A stretch of 64,000 nucleotides of DNA from Arthrobacter sp. H35-D1 (GCF_030063185.1 NZ_JASISP010000002.1:154417-218416); one strand, 5' to 3'. Counted from the stretch's first letter, positions 29,984 to 38,987 are shown. The notes: generated from the sequence alone by a model not told the origin. Numbers and translations are program-made.

Positions 29984-30021
29984 GAAAGTTGTTCCAGAAA
30001 ACACCGAGGAAAGTCCAACCC

Positions 30022-30507
30022 ATGATCGTCAACTCCGTCATTGGCAACGTCCACCACATGCCGGCCGCCGGTCTTGACGGGATGCACGTTGAAAAAGTGC
30101 TGCTGTCCGGTGCGGACCTGTCCAAACGCATTCAACGGGTGTGCACCGACCACGGCACTGAGGTGGGCTTGCGCCTTCGCGCCACTGCCGGCAGCGACGG
30201 AGACCTGTGCGACGGCGACATCCTGTTCCGCGATGCCGCGACCCTGATTGTCGTAACTGTGCTGCCCACCGACGTGCTTGTCATCGCCCCACGGAGCGTC
30301 CTCCAGATGGGCAGTGTCGCGCACCAGCTGGGGAACCGCCACCTTCAGGCGCAGTTCTTCGGCATGGAGAGCGACTATGGGGCAGAGGTCATGGTGGTCC
30401 CCTACGACCACACGGTGGTCCAACTGCTGGACCACTTGGTGGTGCCCTACAGCCGGCAGGAGCGGGTCATGGCCGCGCCGTTCCGGCATGCGGAGCACAC
30501 GCACTGA
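30022..30507 (+). CDS. ureE: Urease accessory protein UreE
   Basis: A 161-residue nickel metallochaperone that delivers nickel to the UreD-F-G complex. Family segments are CDGDILFRDAATLIVV in the peptide-binding part and MGSVAHQLGNRHLQAQF in the metal-binding part; the His in GNRH is the conserved nickel ligand at the dimer interface. It lacks the long polyhistidine tail of Klebsiella UreE and ends in only HAEHTH. ATG 30022 is preceded by GAGGAAAG. The stop overlaps the ureF start. Confidence 0.9.
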   Translation: MIVNSVIGNVHHMPAAGLDGMHVEKVLLSGADLSKRIQRVCTDHGTEVGLRLRATAGSDGDLCDGDILFRDAATLIVVTVLPTDVLVIAPRSVLQMGSVAHQLGNRHLQAQFFGMESDYGAEVMVVPYDHTVVQLLDHLVVPYSRQERVMAAPFRHAEHTH

Positions 30508-31217
30508 TGGACGCTCAGCAGCCTCCACCTTCGCCGTCGTACCTGCTGCCACTGCAGCAACTATGTGATTCGGCGCTGCCCACGGGAGCGTTCAGCCATT
30601 CTTTCGGGCTGGAGACGTACCTGGCCCGCGGGATTGTCCATGACGAGAACAGTTTCGCGGCCTGGCTGCGCCACTTCATCGACCAGCAGCTGGTGTACAG
30701 CGACGGGCTCGCCATCCGGCTCACCACCGAAGCGCTGGAAGGTGCCGGACTTGCGGACGTCTGGGAATTGGACCGGCGGGTCACCGCCCAGGCGCTGCCG
30801 CTGCAGTTGCGTGGGGCAGGCATCAAAATGGGGCTGCGCATGCTGGAAATCGGCGAGGGCATCTTTCCCGCGCCGGCACTTGATGAGTACAGGACCCAGA
30901 TCAAGGCCGGTCGCTGCGCTGGCCACACCGCAGTCGCTTTCGCACTGACTGCGCACGGGCTGGGAATTCCACTGGCGCAGCTGATGTCCGCCTATTTCTT
31001 TTCCACCGCCACCACGCTGACGCAGAACGCGGTCCGTGCCATCCCGCTGGGCCAAAACGCCGGCCAGCGCGTATTGCGGCTCATGCACGGCGTCGTCACC
31101 TCGGCGGTGGCAACTGCCATGACGCTTGAAGCCGAGGATCTGGGCGCCGTCGCCCCCGGGCTGGAGATCGCCCAGATGCGCCACGAGTACCAGCACGCCC
31201 GCATGTTCATGAGCTGA
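30507..31217 (+). CDS. ureF: Urease accessory protein UreF
   Basis: A 236-residue, mainly helical activation protein. It binds UreD and gates GTP hydrolysis by UreG during nickel insertion. The family start LQQLCDSALPTGAFSHSFGLE is present, as are FALTAHGLGIP and the C-terminal MRHEYQHARMFMS. The start ATG 30507 shares a base with the ureE stop (TGATG), and a much longer upstream frame is discarded because it only overlaps ureE. A 39-base gap leads to ureG. Confidence 0.93.
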   Translation: MDAQQPPPSPSYLLPLQQLCDSALPTGAFSHSFGLETYLARGIVHDENSFAAWLRHFIDQQLVYSDGLAIRLTTEALEGAGLADVWELDRRVTAQALPLQLRGAGIKMGLRMLEIGEGIFPAPALDEYRTQIKAGRCAGHTAVAFALTAHGLGIPLAQLMSAYFFSTATTLTQNAVRAIPLGQNAGQRVLRLMHGVVTSAVATAMTLEAEDLGAVAPGLEIAQMRHEYQHARMFMS

Positions 31218-31256
31218 CACATTTGCGCACTTGACCAATCGCACAAGGAGAACATC

Positions 31257-31871
31257 ATGGAAGCGATCAAGATCGGCATCGGCGGACCCGTCGGCGCCGG
31301 CAAGACCCAGCTCGTCGAGCGCCTGACCCGCCATATGAGCGGCGAAATATCAATGGCGGCCATCACCAACGACATTTACACCATCGAGGATGCGAAGATT
31401 CTGGCGCAAACCGGGATCCTGCCGCTGGATCGGATCATCGGCATCGAGACAGGAGGCTGTCCCCATACCGCCATCAGGGAGGACACCTCCATGAACGCGG
31501 CGGCGATCACCGAACTCGTCCAGCGGCACCCGGACCTGCAAGTGGTGTTCGTGGAAAGCGGCGGCGACAACCTCTCTGCCACCTTCAGCCCGGAACTCGT
31601 CGACTTTTCCATCTACATCATCGACGTGGCCCAGGGCGAGAAGATTCCGCGGAAGGCCGGCCAGGGCATGATCAAATCAGATCTTTTCATCATTAACAAG
31701 ATCGATCTTGCCCCCTATGTCGGCGCCGACCTGTCCGTGATGGAACACGATTCGAAGGAGTTCCGCGGCGACCGGCCGTTCTGCTTTACGAACCTGAAGA
31801 CCGACGAGGGGCTTGACTATGTGATCGAGTGGATCCGGCACGACGTGCTCATGCTTGATTTGGAGCCGTGA
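31257..31871 (+). CDS. ureG: Urease accessory GTPase UreG
   Basis: A 204-residue SIMIBI-class GTPase that couples GTP hydrolysis to nickel delivery. The P-loop [13 protein letters not shown] is at residues 9-21. The nickel-binding Cys-Pro-His is in [13 protein letters not shown] near residue 68, and the guanine-specificity motif NKIDLAP is near residue 145. [19 protein letters not shown] is fully conserved. AAGGAG precedes ATG 31257. The stop overlaps the GTG start of ureD. Confidence 0.97.
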   Translation: MEAIKIGIGGPVGAGKTQLVERLTRHMSGEISMAAITNDIYTIEDAKILAQTGILPLDRIIGIETGGCPHTAIREDTSMNAAAITELVQRHPDLQVVFVESGGDNLSATFSPELVDFSIYIIDVAQGEKIPRKAGQGMIKSDLFIINKIDLAPYVGADLSVMEHDSKEFRGDRPFCFTNLKTDEGLDYVIEWIRHDVLMLDLEP

Positions 31872-32752
31872 CGGCCATGCGGGCGGACCCTGCCGTAAAA
31901 ACGCCCATGGGTGAGCTGCGTCTGGACATCGGTGTCCGCAACGGCCGCTCCCTGGCCACCGGGCAGTACCACCGCGGGGCGCTGCGGGTGCTGCGCCCGC
32001 ACTACCTCGACGAGTCCGGTCAGGTTTGCTATATGGTGGTCAACCCGGGCGGCGCGTTCTTGGGCGGGGACCTCTACACCCTGGACATCACCGTGGCCGA
32101 GGATGCCCGGCTGCTGCTGACAACACAGTCGGCCACGAAGGTCTACAAGACGCCGGCCACGTTCGCCGAGCAGCGCATGACTGTGCGCCTGGGTGCACAC
32201 AGCTGCCTCGAATACGTCCCGGGCCAGCTCATCGCCTATCGCGGAGCGGCATACCGGCAGTCCGCGCTGATCGAGATGGATGCGAGCGCGTCCCTCATCA
32301 TGGCCGAGGTGGTCACCCCTGGATGGTCCCCGGACGGGCGCCCATTTCGTTATGAGCAGTTGCGGCTGCGCAACGAGGTTCGGTATGGCGGCCGGCTGCT
32401 GGCCATCGACAATGTGCTGCTCACTCCCCCGTCGGACGGCACTTCCGACGTCGCAGCTCTTCCCGTTGCGGACATTTCCGGGTTGGCCCTTATGGAGGGG
32501 TTCAGCCATCTTGGCTCGCTGCTGGTGGTGGATCCTCGGGTGGATGCCGTCCTCGTTGCAGAACTGCAGAAGTTGCTCCTTGAGCATGAGCCGGACACCC
32601 TCACCGGCATCTCGCAGCTGAACGGGCCCGGCTTCGTGGTCCGCGCCCTGTCCGGGAGCACCTCCCGGCTCACTTCGATGATGAACGCAGTCACGGCACT
32701 GTTGCGGGAGCGCTGGTTCAACCAGGCGCCGCTGAACTTGAGGAAGTACTGA
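31868..32752 (+). CDS. ureD: Urease accessory protein UreD (UreH)
   Basis: A 294-residue scaffold protein that binds apo-urease and the UreF-UreG complex. Family marks are [32 protein letters not shown] and [20 protein letters not shown]. The start is GTG 31868 in a GTGA overlap with ureG; an ATG three codons later is possible. It completes the order ureABCEFGD, usual for actinobacteria. The nickel permease begins 22 bases later. Confidence 0.93.
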   Translation: MTAMRADPAVKTPMGELRLDIGVRNGRSLATGQYHRGALRVLRPHYLDESGQVCYMVVNPGGAFLGGDLYTLDITVAEDARLLLTTQSATKVYKTPATFAEQRMTVRLGAHSCLEYVPGQLIAYRGAAYRQSALIEMDASASLIMAEVVTPGWSPDGRPFRYEQLRLRNEVRYGGRLLAIDNVLLTPPSDGTSDVAALPVADISGLALMEGFSHLGSLLVVDPRVDAVLVAELQKLLLEHEPDTLTGISQLNGPGFVVRALSGSTSRLTSMMNAVTALLRERWFNQAPLNLRKY

Positions 32753-32774
32753 ACAGCAGGCCATGGGAGGATCG

Positions 32775-33863
32775 ATGAGCACTGTGGAACGACGGCGGAC
32801 CACGTTCATGTTTGCCACGATCGCCTTGTTGCATGTCGCGGGTTTCGCGGTCTTCATCCTCTTCGTGGTCCCCGGGCACTACAAGGGCCTGGGCATCGGC
32901 ATCGCTGTCCTGGCCTACTCGCTGGGGCTGCGCCACGCCTTCGATGCCGACCACATCTCCGCCATCGACAACACCATTCGCAAGTTGATGAATGACGGCA
33001 GGCACCCGCTCAGCGTGGGATTCTGGTTCTCACTTGGCCACTCAACGATCGTGGTGGGCATCGGAGTGGGCATCGTCGTGGCGGAGAAGGCCGTCTACGG
33101 TGCGGTCTCGAACAACAACTCCGCACTGGAGCAATTCGGCGGGATCTTGGGCACCATCGCCTCCGCTTCCTTCCTGTTCCTGATTGCACTGCTGAACCTG
33201 GTGATCCTGGTCGGCATCATCAAGGTCTTCCGTGCAATGCGGCACGGCTCCTGCAACGAGACCGAACTCGAACGCCAGCTGCAAAACCGCGGGTTCATGA
33301 ACCGTTTCTTCGGCCACTGGATGAACACCATCGACAAGGAATGGAAGATGTACCCGCTGGGGGTGGTCTTCGGCCTGGGTTTTGACACCGCCACCGAGGT
33401 GACGCTGCTGTCCACCACTGCACTGCTGGCCAGCCAGAGCCTGCCGTTCTACGCCATCTTGTGTTTGCCCATCCTGTTCACCGCCGGCATGACCTTACTG
33501 GACACCCTCGACGGGATCTTTATGAATTTCGCCTACTCCTGGGCGTTCTTCAACCCGGTCAGGAAGGTCTACTACAACCTGGCCATCACCGGCCTCTCCG
33601 TGGCGATCTGCTTCTTCATCGGCGGCATTGAGGTGCTGGGTCTGGCGGGGAAGGAATGGGGCGCCCTGCACGGATCCTTCTGGGACTTCATGGCCACTTT
33701 TGACCTCAACAAGGCCGGATTCGTGATCGTCGGCATCTTTGTTCTCTGCTGGGCCGCGGCACTGGCGTTCTGGAAGGTTGGCCGTGTCGAGGAAAAGTGG
33801 TCGGCCAGGCTGAAGGTGCAGCCCGCCCCCGCGGCGCCTGCCGACGGTGACGCGCCCCGCTGA
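32775..33863 (+). CDS. NiCoT family nickel/cobalt permease (NixA/HoxN type)
   Basis: A 362-residue membrane transporter with eight expected helices. The NiCoT signature in helix II, RHAFDADHISAIDN, occupies about residues 53-66 and binds the metal. The second signature GLGFDTATEVTLL is near residue 200, and LFTAGMTLLDTLDGIFM is the third. Position directly after ureD makes nickel uptake for urease the likely function; cobalt transport cannot be excluded. ATG 32775 has GGGAGG four bases before it, so this start is preferred over 32763. The gene converges on mazG with an 18-base gap and no visible terminator. Confidence 0.94.
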   Translation: MSTVERRRTTFMFATIALLHVAGFAVFILFVVPGHYKGLGIGIAVLAYSLGLRHAFDADHISAIDNTIRKLMNDGRHPLSVGFWFSLGHSTIVVGIGVGIVVAEKAVYGAVSNNNSALEQFGGILGTIASASFLFLIALLNLVILVGIIKVFRAMRHGSCNETELERQLQNRGFMNRFFGHWMNTIDKEWKMYPLGVVFGLGFDTATEVTLLSTTALLASQSLPFYAILCLPILFTAGMTLLDTLDGIFMNFAYSWAFFNPVRKVYYNLAITGLSVAICFFIGGIEVLGLAGKEWGALHGSFWDFMATFDLNKAGFVIVGIFVLCWAAALAFWKVGRVEEKWSARLKVQPAPAAPADGDAPR

Positions 33864-33881
33864 CAAGCCCGGTGAAGGCCG

Positions 33882-34724
33882 TCAGCGTGTGTCGGGCCGC
33901 CGCTGAAAGTCCAGCACGGCCAGGCGCAGGGCCCGTTCCGCGTCAAGCCCGTTCTGTTGCGCCACGCGGACGACGTCGAAGAGCACCTTTCCGAGTTCCC
34001 CTTCCGTCGCGATGTCCCCGCCTCCCATTGGCCCGGCGTCCAGCGGCCCGGCCGCCGCAGCGGGCATGGCAAGTCCCGCCCGGGCAGCCCGTTCCAAGGA
34101 CTTTTGCGCCATGGCCAGCGCGGGCAGCGACCGCGGAATGCCGGCAAAGGGGCCCTGCGCGGACGGAGTGGGGCCGGGCCGGGGTTCCCGGAGCGAGGAT
34201 GGATTTTCCAGTGAGGAACGAGCGGAAAATCTTACTGCGAGCGAGGGAACCCCGGCCTGGTCCCCGCCAGCATCCATCAGGGCGGCGGCGCGTTCTGCGG
34301 CCTTGACGCGTTCCCACGTTTCCTCGATCTCGGCGACTGTGGCCGGGAAAGTTTCCTGCAGGGTTCCGTCGGCATGAAAGACGTGGGGGCTGCGGCGGAT
34401 CAATTTCTCGCTGAGCCCGCGGGCCACATCGTCCACGTCAAAGTGGCCGGACTCCTCGGCCAGCCGGGCGTGCAGCACCACTTGGAGCAGGATGTCTCCC
34501 AGTTCGGCGGCAATGTCGTTGCTGTGGCCGGTTTCCAGGGCTTCAATCAGCTCGTAGGACTCCTCCAGCAAATAGGTGGTCAGGGAGTCGTGTGTCAGGG
34601 CGGCCGTCCACGGGCAGTGCTCGCGCAAGGCGGCCACCACGCCAACAAGGCGGGCCATTTCATCCGTGGACGATCCGGCCCGCCTGCTGCTTTCGTTCAA
34701 GGGATCAGTCTTCAATCCCTGCAT
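33882..34724 (-). CDS. mazG: MazG family nucleotide pyrophosphohydrolase with palindromic linker insert
   Basis: A 280-residue all-alpha NTP pyrophosphatase that cleanses aberrant nucleotides. The metal-binding pattern LLEESYELIEALE followed by DIAAELGDILLQVVLHA (residues ~50-82) is intact. A second, partial MazG-like segment, GELGKVLFDVVRVAQQNGLD, lies near the C-terminus. Between them about residues 156-183 are encoded by a palindromic DNA element (34178-34256) and look unlike the family. The start at ATG 34724 overlaps the ada end by 20 bases; a neighbouring ATG at 34727 and a later one at MARLVG are alternatives. In mycobacteria mazG precedes eno; here they are ~7.5 kb apart. Confidence 0.88.
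   Translation of the reverse strand: MQGLKTDPLNESSRRAGSSTDEMARLVGVVAALREHCPWTAALTHDSLTTYLLEESYELIEALETGHSNDIAAELGDILLQVVLHARLAEESGHFDVDDVARGLSEKLIRRSPHVFHADGTLQETFPATVAEIEETWERVKAAERAAALMDAGGDQAGVPSLAVRFSARSSLENPSSLREPRPGPTPSAQGPFAGIPRSLPALAMAQKSLERAARAGLAMPAAAAGPLDAGPMGGGDIATEGELGKVLFDVVRVAQQNGLDAERALRLAVLDFQRRPDTR
34178..34256. repeat. Palindromic element inside the mazG reading frame
   Basis: Outer arms GCCGGGGTTCCC (34178-34189) and GGGAACCCCGGC (34245-34256) are exact complements. Inner arms GATTTTCC (34202-34209) and GGAAAATC (34224-34231) are also exact complements. The spacing between outer and inner arms is similar on the two sides (12 and 13 bases). The element is read through in frame by mazG and codes for a Ser/Arg/Pro-rich linker. 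Structure and location resemble the in-gene palindromic repeats known from Rickettsia (RPE), which is an analogy only. Confidence 0.65.
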
Positions 34725-35931
34725 CATCCAGGTCCGACTCGGCAAAAGCTTCAAAGCCTTCGGAGTCTTCGAAGTCGTCCATTTCATCCATGGCGTCCTC
34801 GAAGTTTTCAATGATGAAGTCGGCCAGCTGTTCGCGGGCTTCCATCGGCAGGAACGTGGCGTGCACGGCGTTGAGGGTCATCTCCAGCACCGTGTCAAGG
34901 CCGTAGCCGAACGTCTCCACCAGCCGGCCAAACTCGCCCGACAGCGTTGCCCCGCTCATGAGCCGGTTGTCGGTGTTGACGGTGACGTTGAAGCCCAGCT
35001 GGTACAGCAGGTCGATGGGGTGTTCGGCCAAGGTGGTGCCAAACGCTGCGATGGCGCCGGTCTGCAAGTTCGACGACGGGCACAGCTCGAGCGGGATCTG
35101 GCGGTCGCGCACCCACTGGGCCAAATCTCCCAAGGTGAGCGTGCCGACGTCGTTCCCGTCCTCTTCCTGGACGTCAAGGTGGATGTCCTCGGCGATGCGC
35201 ACGCCGTGGCCCAGGCGCAGGGCGCGGCCGTGGACCAGGGCGTCCTGGATGCTGTCAAGGCCGGCCCCCTCGCCGGCGTGGACGGTGGCGGGGAAGTTGT
35301 TCTCGGCCAGGAACGTAAACGCGTCGGCGAAGCGGGAGGGCAGGAAGCCGTCCTCGGCACCGGCAATGTCAAAGCCCACCACGCCGTTGTCGCGGTGGCG
35401 CACAGCCAACTGCGCAATCTCGTCGCCGCGTTCGGCATGGCGCATGGCAGTGACGATCTGCCCAACCTCAATGTAGCCGCCGGCCTCGTCCACCGCGTCC
35501 ATGCCTTCCTCAAGGCCCAGCTGGACTGCCTCAACGGCTGCGTCCAAGTCCAGCCCGGCGGTCAGGTGCTGCTCCGGAGCCCAACGAACTTCGCCGTACA
35601 CCACCCCGTCCTCGGCCAGATCCTCGACGAATTCACGGGCCACGCGGACCAGCGCATCGTGCGTCTGCATGACGGCAACGGTGTGGTCAAAGGTTTCCAG
35701 GTAGCGCTCAAGCGACCCTGAATCTGCCGAGTTCACGAACCACTCGCGCAACTCTTCGGGCTCGGTGGCCGGAAGCTGGTGCCCCACCTCCGCCGCCAGT
35801 TCGATGATGGTTTCCGGACGCAACCCGCCGTCCAGATGATCGTGCAGGGATACCTTTGGCAGCGATTTAAGGTCCACAACGGGGATGGACACGGCTGCAT
35901 GCTCTGAAGTTGGGTTAGTCACAATGCCCAC
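34705..35931 (-). CDS. add: Adenosine deaminase
   Basis: A 408-residue zinc enzyme that deaminates (deoxy)adenosine to inosine. The first zinc motif SLHDHLDGGLRPET has His30 and His32. The substrate-binding VHAGEGAGLDS and the catalytic LGHGVRIAED follow, and the late NTDNRLMSG carries the final aspartate. The C-terminal ~25 residues are very acidic (Asp/Glu-rich), an extension beyond the core. It starts 24 bases after the DedA gene and ends overlapping mazG. It belongs to the nucleoside salvage group with deoA and cdd; the same three genes lie together as Rv3313c-Rv3315c. Confidence 0.93.
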   Translation of the reverse strand: MGIVTNPTSEHAAVSIPVVDLKSLPKVSLHDHLDGGLRPETIIELAAEVGHQLPATEPEELREWFVNSADSGSLERYLETFDHTVAVMQTHDALVRVAREFVEDLAEDGVVYGEVRWAPEQHLTAGLDLDAAVEAVQLGLEEGMDAVDEAGGYIEVGQIVTAMRHAERGDEIAQLAVRHRDNGVVGFDIAGAEDGFLPSRFADAFTFLAENNFPATVHAGEGAGLDSIQDALVHGRALRLGHGVRIAEDIHLDVQEEDGNDVGTLTLGDLAQWVRDRQIPLELCPSSNLQTGAIAAFGTTLAEHPIDLLYQLGFNVTVNTDNRLMSGATLSGEFGRLVETFGYGLDTVLEMTLNAVHATFLPMEAREQLADFIIENFEDAMDEMDDFEDSEGFEAFAESDLDDAGIED

Positions 35932-35955
35932 TCTAGGGATGTGTTCGGCGCTGCG

Positions 35956-36963
35956 CTAGTTGTGCCGGGTGCCCGTGGTTGCCGCCGACGCGGCCGCGCG
36001 GGCCCTGGCGTGCTCCGGGCGCGGCTCCACGAGGCGGTTTCCGGCCTCCGTTGCAGGGCCGGCCGCTGGATCTTCGCAAGCCACGCCTTGCTCGGGGGCT
36101 TCGCCTGCGTTCGCCGTGGGCGCACCCGCGGCGTCGCCGCCGCCCTGTCCCACCATGGATTCTGTGGCTGTGTCCGTTGCAGCGAGCCGTGCGGCCTCCG
36201 CCTCGGCTTGGACCTCGGCTGCGTGCCGGGCCGCCATCAGGCCGGGTTCGGGGCGCGGTGCCAGCTTGCCGCGTTTTTCCAGGAAGTGGTGGACGTATTT
36301 CATGCAGTGGTCCACCAGGAAGCCAATGGCAATGGCGAAGGCAATGGCAATGCCCACACCCAGCAGCGGATTGTCGTGGACCCATTTGCCGGCAAACGTT
36401 CCCACCGCCACCGAATACCCGGCCCAAGTCACCACCGCAATCCCGTCGAGCACCACGAAGCGGCGCCACGGAAAATGGGTGGCTCCCGCAGTGAAGTTGA
36501 CGGCGATGCGGCCCACCGGGATGTACCGTGCGGTGAAAATCAGCATGGCCCCGCGTTTTTCCAGTTCCCTACTCGCCCAGGCGAACGCCCTCGCCCCGCG
36601 CGGCTTCCGCATCCATTTGAACCGTGTGGTGCCCAGCGTTTTGCCCAGGAAATAGGCAATGTTGTCCCCGGCAACGGCCCCGACGGAAGCTCCCGCGATC
36701 AACAACCAAATATTGGGCTCGCCGGACAGTGCGGAGAGGGAAGCCAAGGCCACGATGGCTGTCTCGCTGGGGAGGAACAGGAAGAAGCCGTCGATCAGGC
36801 AAAAAAGGCTGACCAAGGGGATCACCCACCATTGGGCGGCGGAGTGTTCGATCAGCACGTTGATTTGATCGATGATGTACCAAAAATCCACCCTGGCCGG
36901 TTCCTGTCCTGTGGTCGTTGTCTCCCACAAGTTTCCCACGTTCCGCCGAGCGCCGGTATCCAC
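35956..36963 (-). CDS. DedA family membrane protein with long charged tail
   Basis: A 335-residue protein. The core of about 215 residues has the DedA pattern: FLPSETAIVALASLSA, AGASVGAVAGDNIAYFLGK, then the basic FTARYIPVGRIAVNFTAG with the functional arginines. DedA proteins are implicated in recycling of undecaprenyl phosphate and phospholipid scrambling. The C-terminal ~110 residues are an Ala/Glu-rich cytosolic tail not found in short members. The start is uncertain: GTG 36963 is used, but GTG 36891 (VDFWYIIDQ) would also make a complete core. It lies between deoA and add and interrupts the salvage genes. Confidence 0.87.
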   Translation of the reverse strand: MDTGARRNVGNLWETTTTGQEPARVDFWYIIDQINVLIEHSAAQWWVIPLVSLFCLIDGFFLFLPSETAIVALASLSALSGEPNIWLLIAGASVGAVAGDNIAYFLGKTLGTTRFKWMRKPRGARAFAWASRELEKRGAMLIFTARYIPVGRIAVNFTAGATHFPWRRFVVLDGIAVVTWAGYSVAVGTFAGKWVHDNPLLGVGIAIAFAIAIGFLVDHCMKYVHHFLEKRGKLAPRPEPGLMAARHAAEVQAEAEAARLAATDTATESMVGQGGGDAAGAPTANAGEAPEQGVACEDPAAGPATEAGNRLVEPRPEHARARAAASAATTGTRHN

Positions 36964-37100
36964 CTGAAGGACTAGATGCCCAAGGACGCGATGCCGTGCC
37001 CATGGCGGCGCTGCCCGGGAGGTTCCACGGCCCGCCGGCCACGGAAGGCACGCACATAGGCCACCGCGTGGCGGGCGGGAACGCCGTCACCCCTCATCAA

Positions 37101-37189
37101 CGCTCCTGCACTTTCGGGGCTCAATTGCCGAACGCTCCACCAATGATTGTCGGAGCGTTGGCTGAAACCGCCCCAAAGGTGCAGGAGCG
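37101..37189. repeat. Nested inverted repeat between deoA and dedA
   Basis: Outer arms CGCTCCTGCACTTTCGGGG (37101-37119) and CCCCAAAGGTGCAGGAGCG (37171-37189) pair along almost their whole length. Inner arms AACGCTCC (37131-37138) and GGAGCGTT (37152-37159) pair exactly. The element lies 15 bases past the deoA stop and spans most of the 240-base gap to dedA. There is no T-run, so it looks more like an extragenic palindrome than a simple terminator. The rest of the gap (36964-37100) shows no gene. Confidence 0.7.
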
Positions 37190-37203
37190 TCGGGGTGGCG
37201 GGG

Positions 37204-38526
37204 TCAGCTGATGCGGTCGATGATGAGTTTCGACGCCGGACGGGAGCCAACGGGGGCAATGGTCACGGCATCCGCCAGCGCTTCCTTGGCGCGGTCAAAC
37301 TTCTCCGGGGTGTCCGTCAACAGTGTCATCAGCGGTTCCCCTGCCCGCACCAGCGCTCCCGGCTTGGCGTGCAGGCGCACACCGGCTCCGGCCTGAACCA
37401 CATCTTCCTTGCGAGCCCGGCCGGCACCCAGGCGCCAGGCGGCAACGCCGACGCTCAGGGCATCCAAACCGACCAGCACGCCGTCGGCTGGCGCGTACAC
37501 CACCTCGGACTCGCGGGCCACCGGAAGCGCCACATCGGGGTCCCCGCCCTGGGCGGCAATCATGCGGCGCCACACGTCCATGGCGCGGCCGTCCTTTAGT
37601 GCGGCGGCGGGGTCTGCCCCGCGGATGCCCGAGGCCTCGAGCATTTCCTGCGCAAGTTTCACGCTCAGTTCCACCACGTCGGGCGGGCCGCCGCCGGCGA
37701 GCACCTCCACGGATTCCTGGACTTCAATGGCGTTGCCGGCGCTCAGGCCCAGCGGGGTGGACATGTCCGTCAGCAACGCGACCGTGTTCACCCCCGCGTC
37801 CTTGCCCAGGGCCACCATGGTCTCGGCCAGTTCCCGCGCCATGTCGACACTCTTCATGAAGGCGCCGGAACCCACCTTCACGTCAAGGACCAGCGCACCG
37901 GTTCCTTCGGCGATCTTCTTGCTCATGATGGAGGAGGCGATCAGTGGGATCGCTTCAACGGTCCCTGTCACATCGCGCAGCGCGTACAGTTTCTTATCCG
38001 CAGGGGCCAAGCCAGCACCGGCAGCACAAATGACCGCGCCCACTTCGGAGAGCTGGCGCATCATTTGCTCATTGCTGAGATTGGCGCGCCACCCCGGAAT
38101 GGCTTCCAGCTTGTCCAAGGTGCCGCCGGTGTGCCCCAGTCCCCTGCCGGAAAGCTGCGGCACGGCTGCCCCAAAAACCGCCACCAAGGGTGCCAGCGGC
38201 AAGGTGATCTTGTCCCCGACCCCGCCGGTGGAGTGCTTGTCCGTGGTGGGCATCGACGCACCTGCGGCGTTGCGCAGGCCGCTGAAGTCAAGGGTGTCCC
38301 CCGAAGCGATCATGGCTGCAGTCCACTGCGCAATTTCTGCCCGGTTCATCCCGTTGAGCAGGATGGCCATGTTCAGCGCGGCCATTTGTTCTTCAGCGAT
38401 GGCACCGCGCGTGTAGGCGTCGATGGTCCAGCGGATTTGTTCTCCGCTGAGCGTGCCCTTGTCCCGCTTGATGCCGATAATATCGACGGCGTCGAAGCTG
38501 GGGCCGTCATAGCGTTTGCTGCTCAT
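37204..38526 (-). CDS. deoA: Thymidine phosphorylase
   Basis: A 440-residue enzyme that splits thymidine with phosphate to thymine and 2-deoxyribose-1-phosphate. The family signature SGRGLGHTGGTLDKLEAIPG lies near residues 122-141. The phosphate-binding TDKHSTGGVGDKITLPLAP precedes it, and the DVKVGSGAFMKSVD segment follows. The C-terminal domain is complete. Its start overlaps the cdd stop by four bases, so it is the last gene of the transporter-cdd-deoA series. Pyrimidine rather than thymidine-only specificity cannot be excluded. Confidence 0.95.
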   Translation of the reverse strand: MSSKRYDGPSFDAVDIIGIKRDKGTLSGEQIRWTIDAYTRGAIAEEQMAALNMAILLNGMNRAEIAQWTAAMIASGDTLDFSGLRNAAGASMPTTDKHSTGGVGDKITLPLAPLVAVFGAAVPQLSGRGLGHTGGTLDKLEAIPGWRANLSNEQMMRQLSEVGAVICAAGAGLAPADKKLYALRDVTGTVEAIPLIASSIMSKKIAEGTGALVLDVKVGSGAFMKSVDMARELAETMVALGKDAGVNTVALLTDMSTPLGLSAGNAIEVQESVEVLAGGGPPDVVELSVKLAQEMLEASGIRGADPAAALKDGRAMDVWRRMIAAQGGDPDVALPVARESEVVYAPADGVLVGLDALSVGVAAWRLGAGRARKEDVVQAGAGVRLHAKPGALVRAGEPLMTLLTDTPEKFDRAKEALADAVTIAPVGSRPASKLIIDRIS

Positions 38527-38972
38527 GGTGTCTCGCTCCGGGAGTTGATTTTAGTGGTTTCGGGCGCAGCAGCTCTGGCAAGGTCCCGGGGGCCAAAGGC
38601 ATCCGGGAGGACCCAGTCCATCGTTTTCACCCCTGCTGAAGTCATCAGCTGTGTCTCCACCGTGCTGAATTCAAAAAGAATCTGCCGACAGCGTCCGCAC
38701 GGCATGAGCACGGCACCCAGGCCATCCACACAGTAGAAATGTGTGATGAGCCCGCCGCCGTTCATCCGGGCGGCGCCGACCATGGTGCATTCGGCACACA
38801 GTGTCAGGCCGTAGCTGGCATTTTCCACGTTGCAGCCGGAGACGATGCTGCCGTCTTCCAGTCTGGCTGCGGCCCCCACGGGGAAATTTGAGTAGGGCGC
38901 ATAGGCGTGGGCCAGCGCTTCGGTGGCAGCTTGGCGCAAAGGTTCCCAGTCGTCGGGCACGTGTTGATCCAA
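38523..38972 (-). CDS. cdd: Cytidine deaminase
   Basis: A 149-residue zinc deaminase that converts (deoxy)cytidine to uridine. The zinc site is made by the cysteine in NASYGLTLCAECTM with its catalytic glutamate and by the pair in LMPCGRCRQILFEF. The N-terminal AYAPYSNFPVGAAA is diagnostic. The start is most likely TTG 38972, since AGGAG lies six bases before it; a GTG at 38960 is a weaker choice. It begins 15 bases after the permease gene and overlaps deoA. Confidence 0.95.
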   Translation of the reverse strand: MDQHVPDDWEPLRQAATEALAHAYAPYSNFPVGAAARLEDGSIVSGCNVENASYGLTLCAECTMVGAARMNGGGLITHFYCVDGLGAVLMPCGRCRQILFEFSTVETQLMTSAGVKTMDWVLPDAFGPRDLARAAAPETTKINSRSETP

Positions 38973-38987
38973 TTCGTACTCCTGTTC

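Noticed and set aside
28034-30004. Long open frame of 656 codons on the minus strand opposite ureC
   Set aside because: It mirrors the strongly conserved ureC frame; the antisense frame stays open because of GC-rich third positions and has no recognisable domain.
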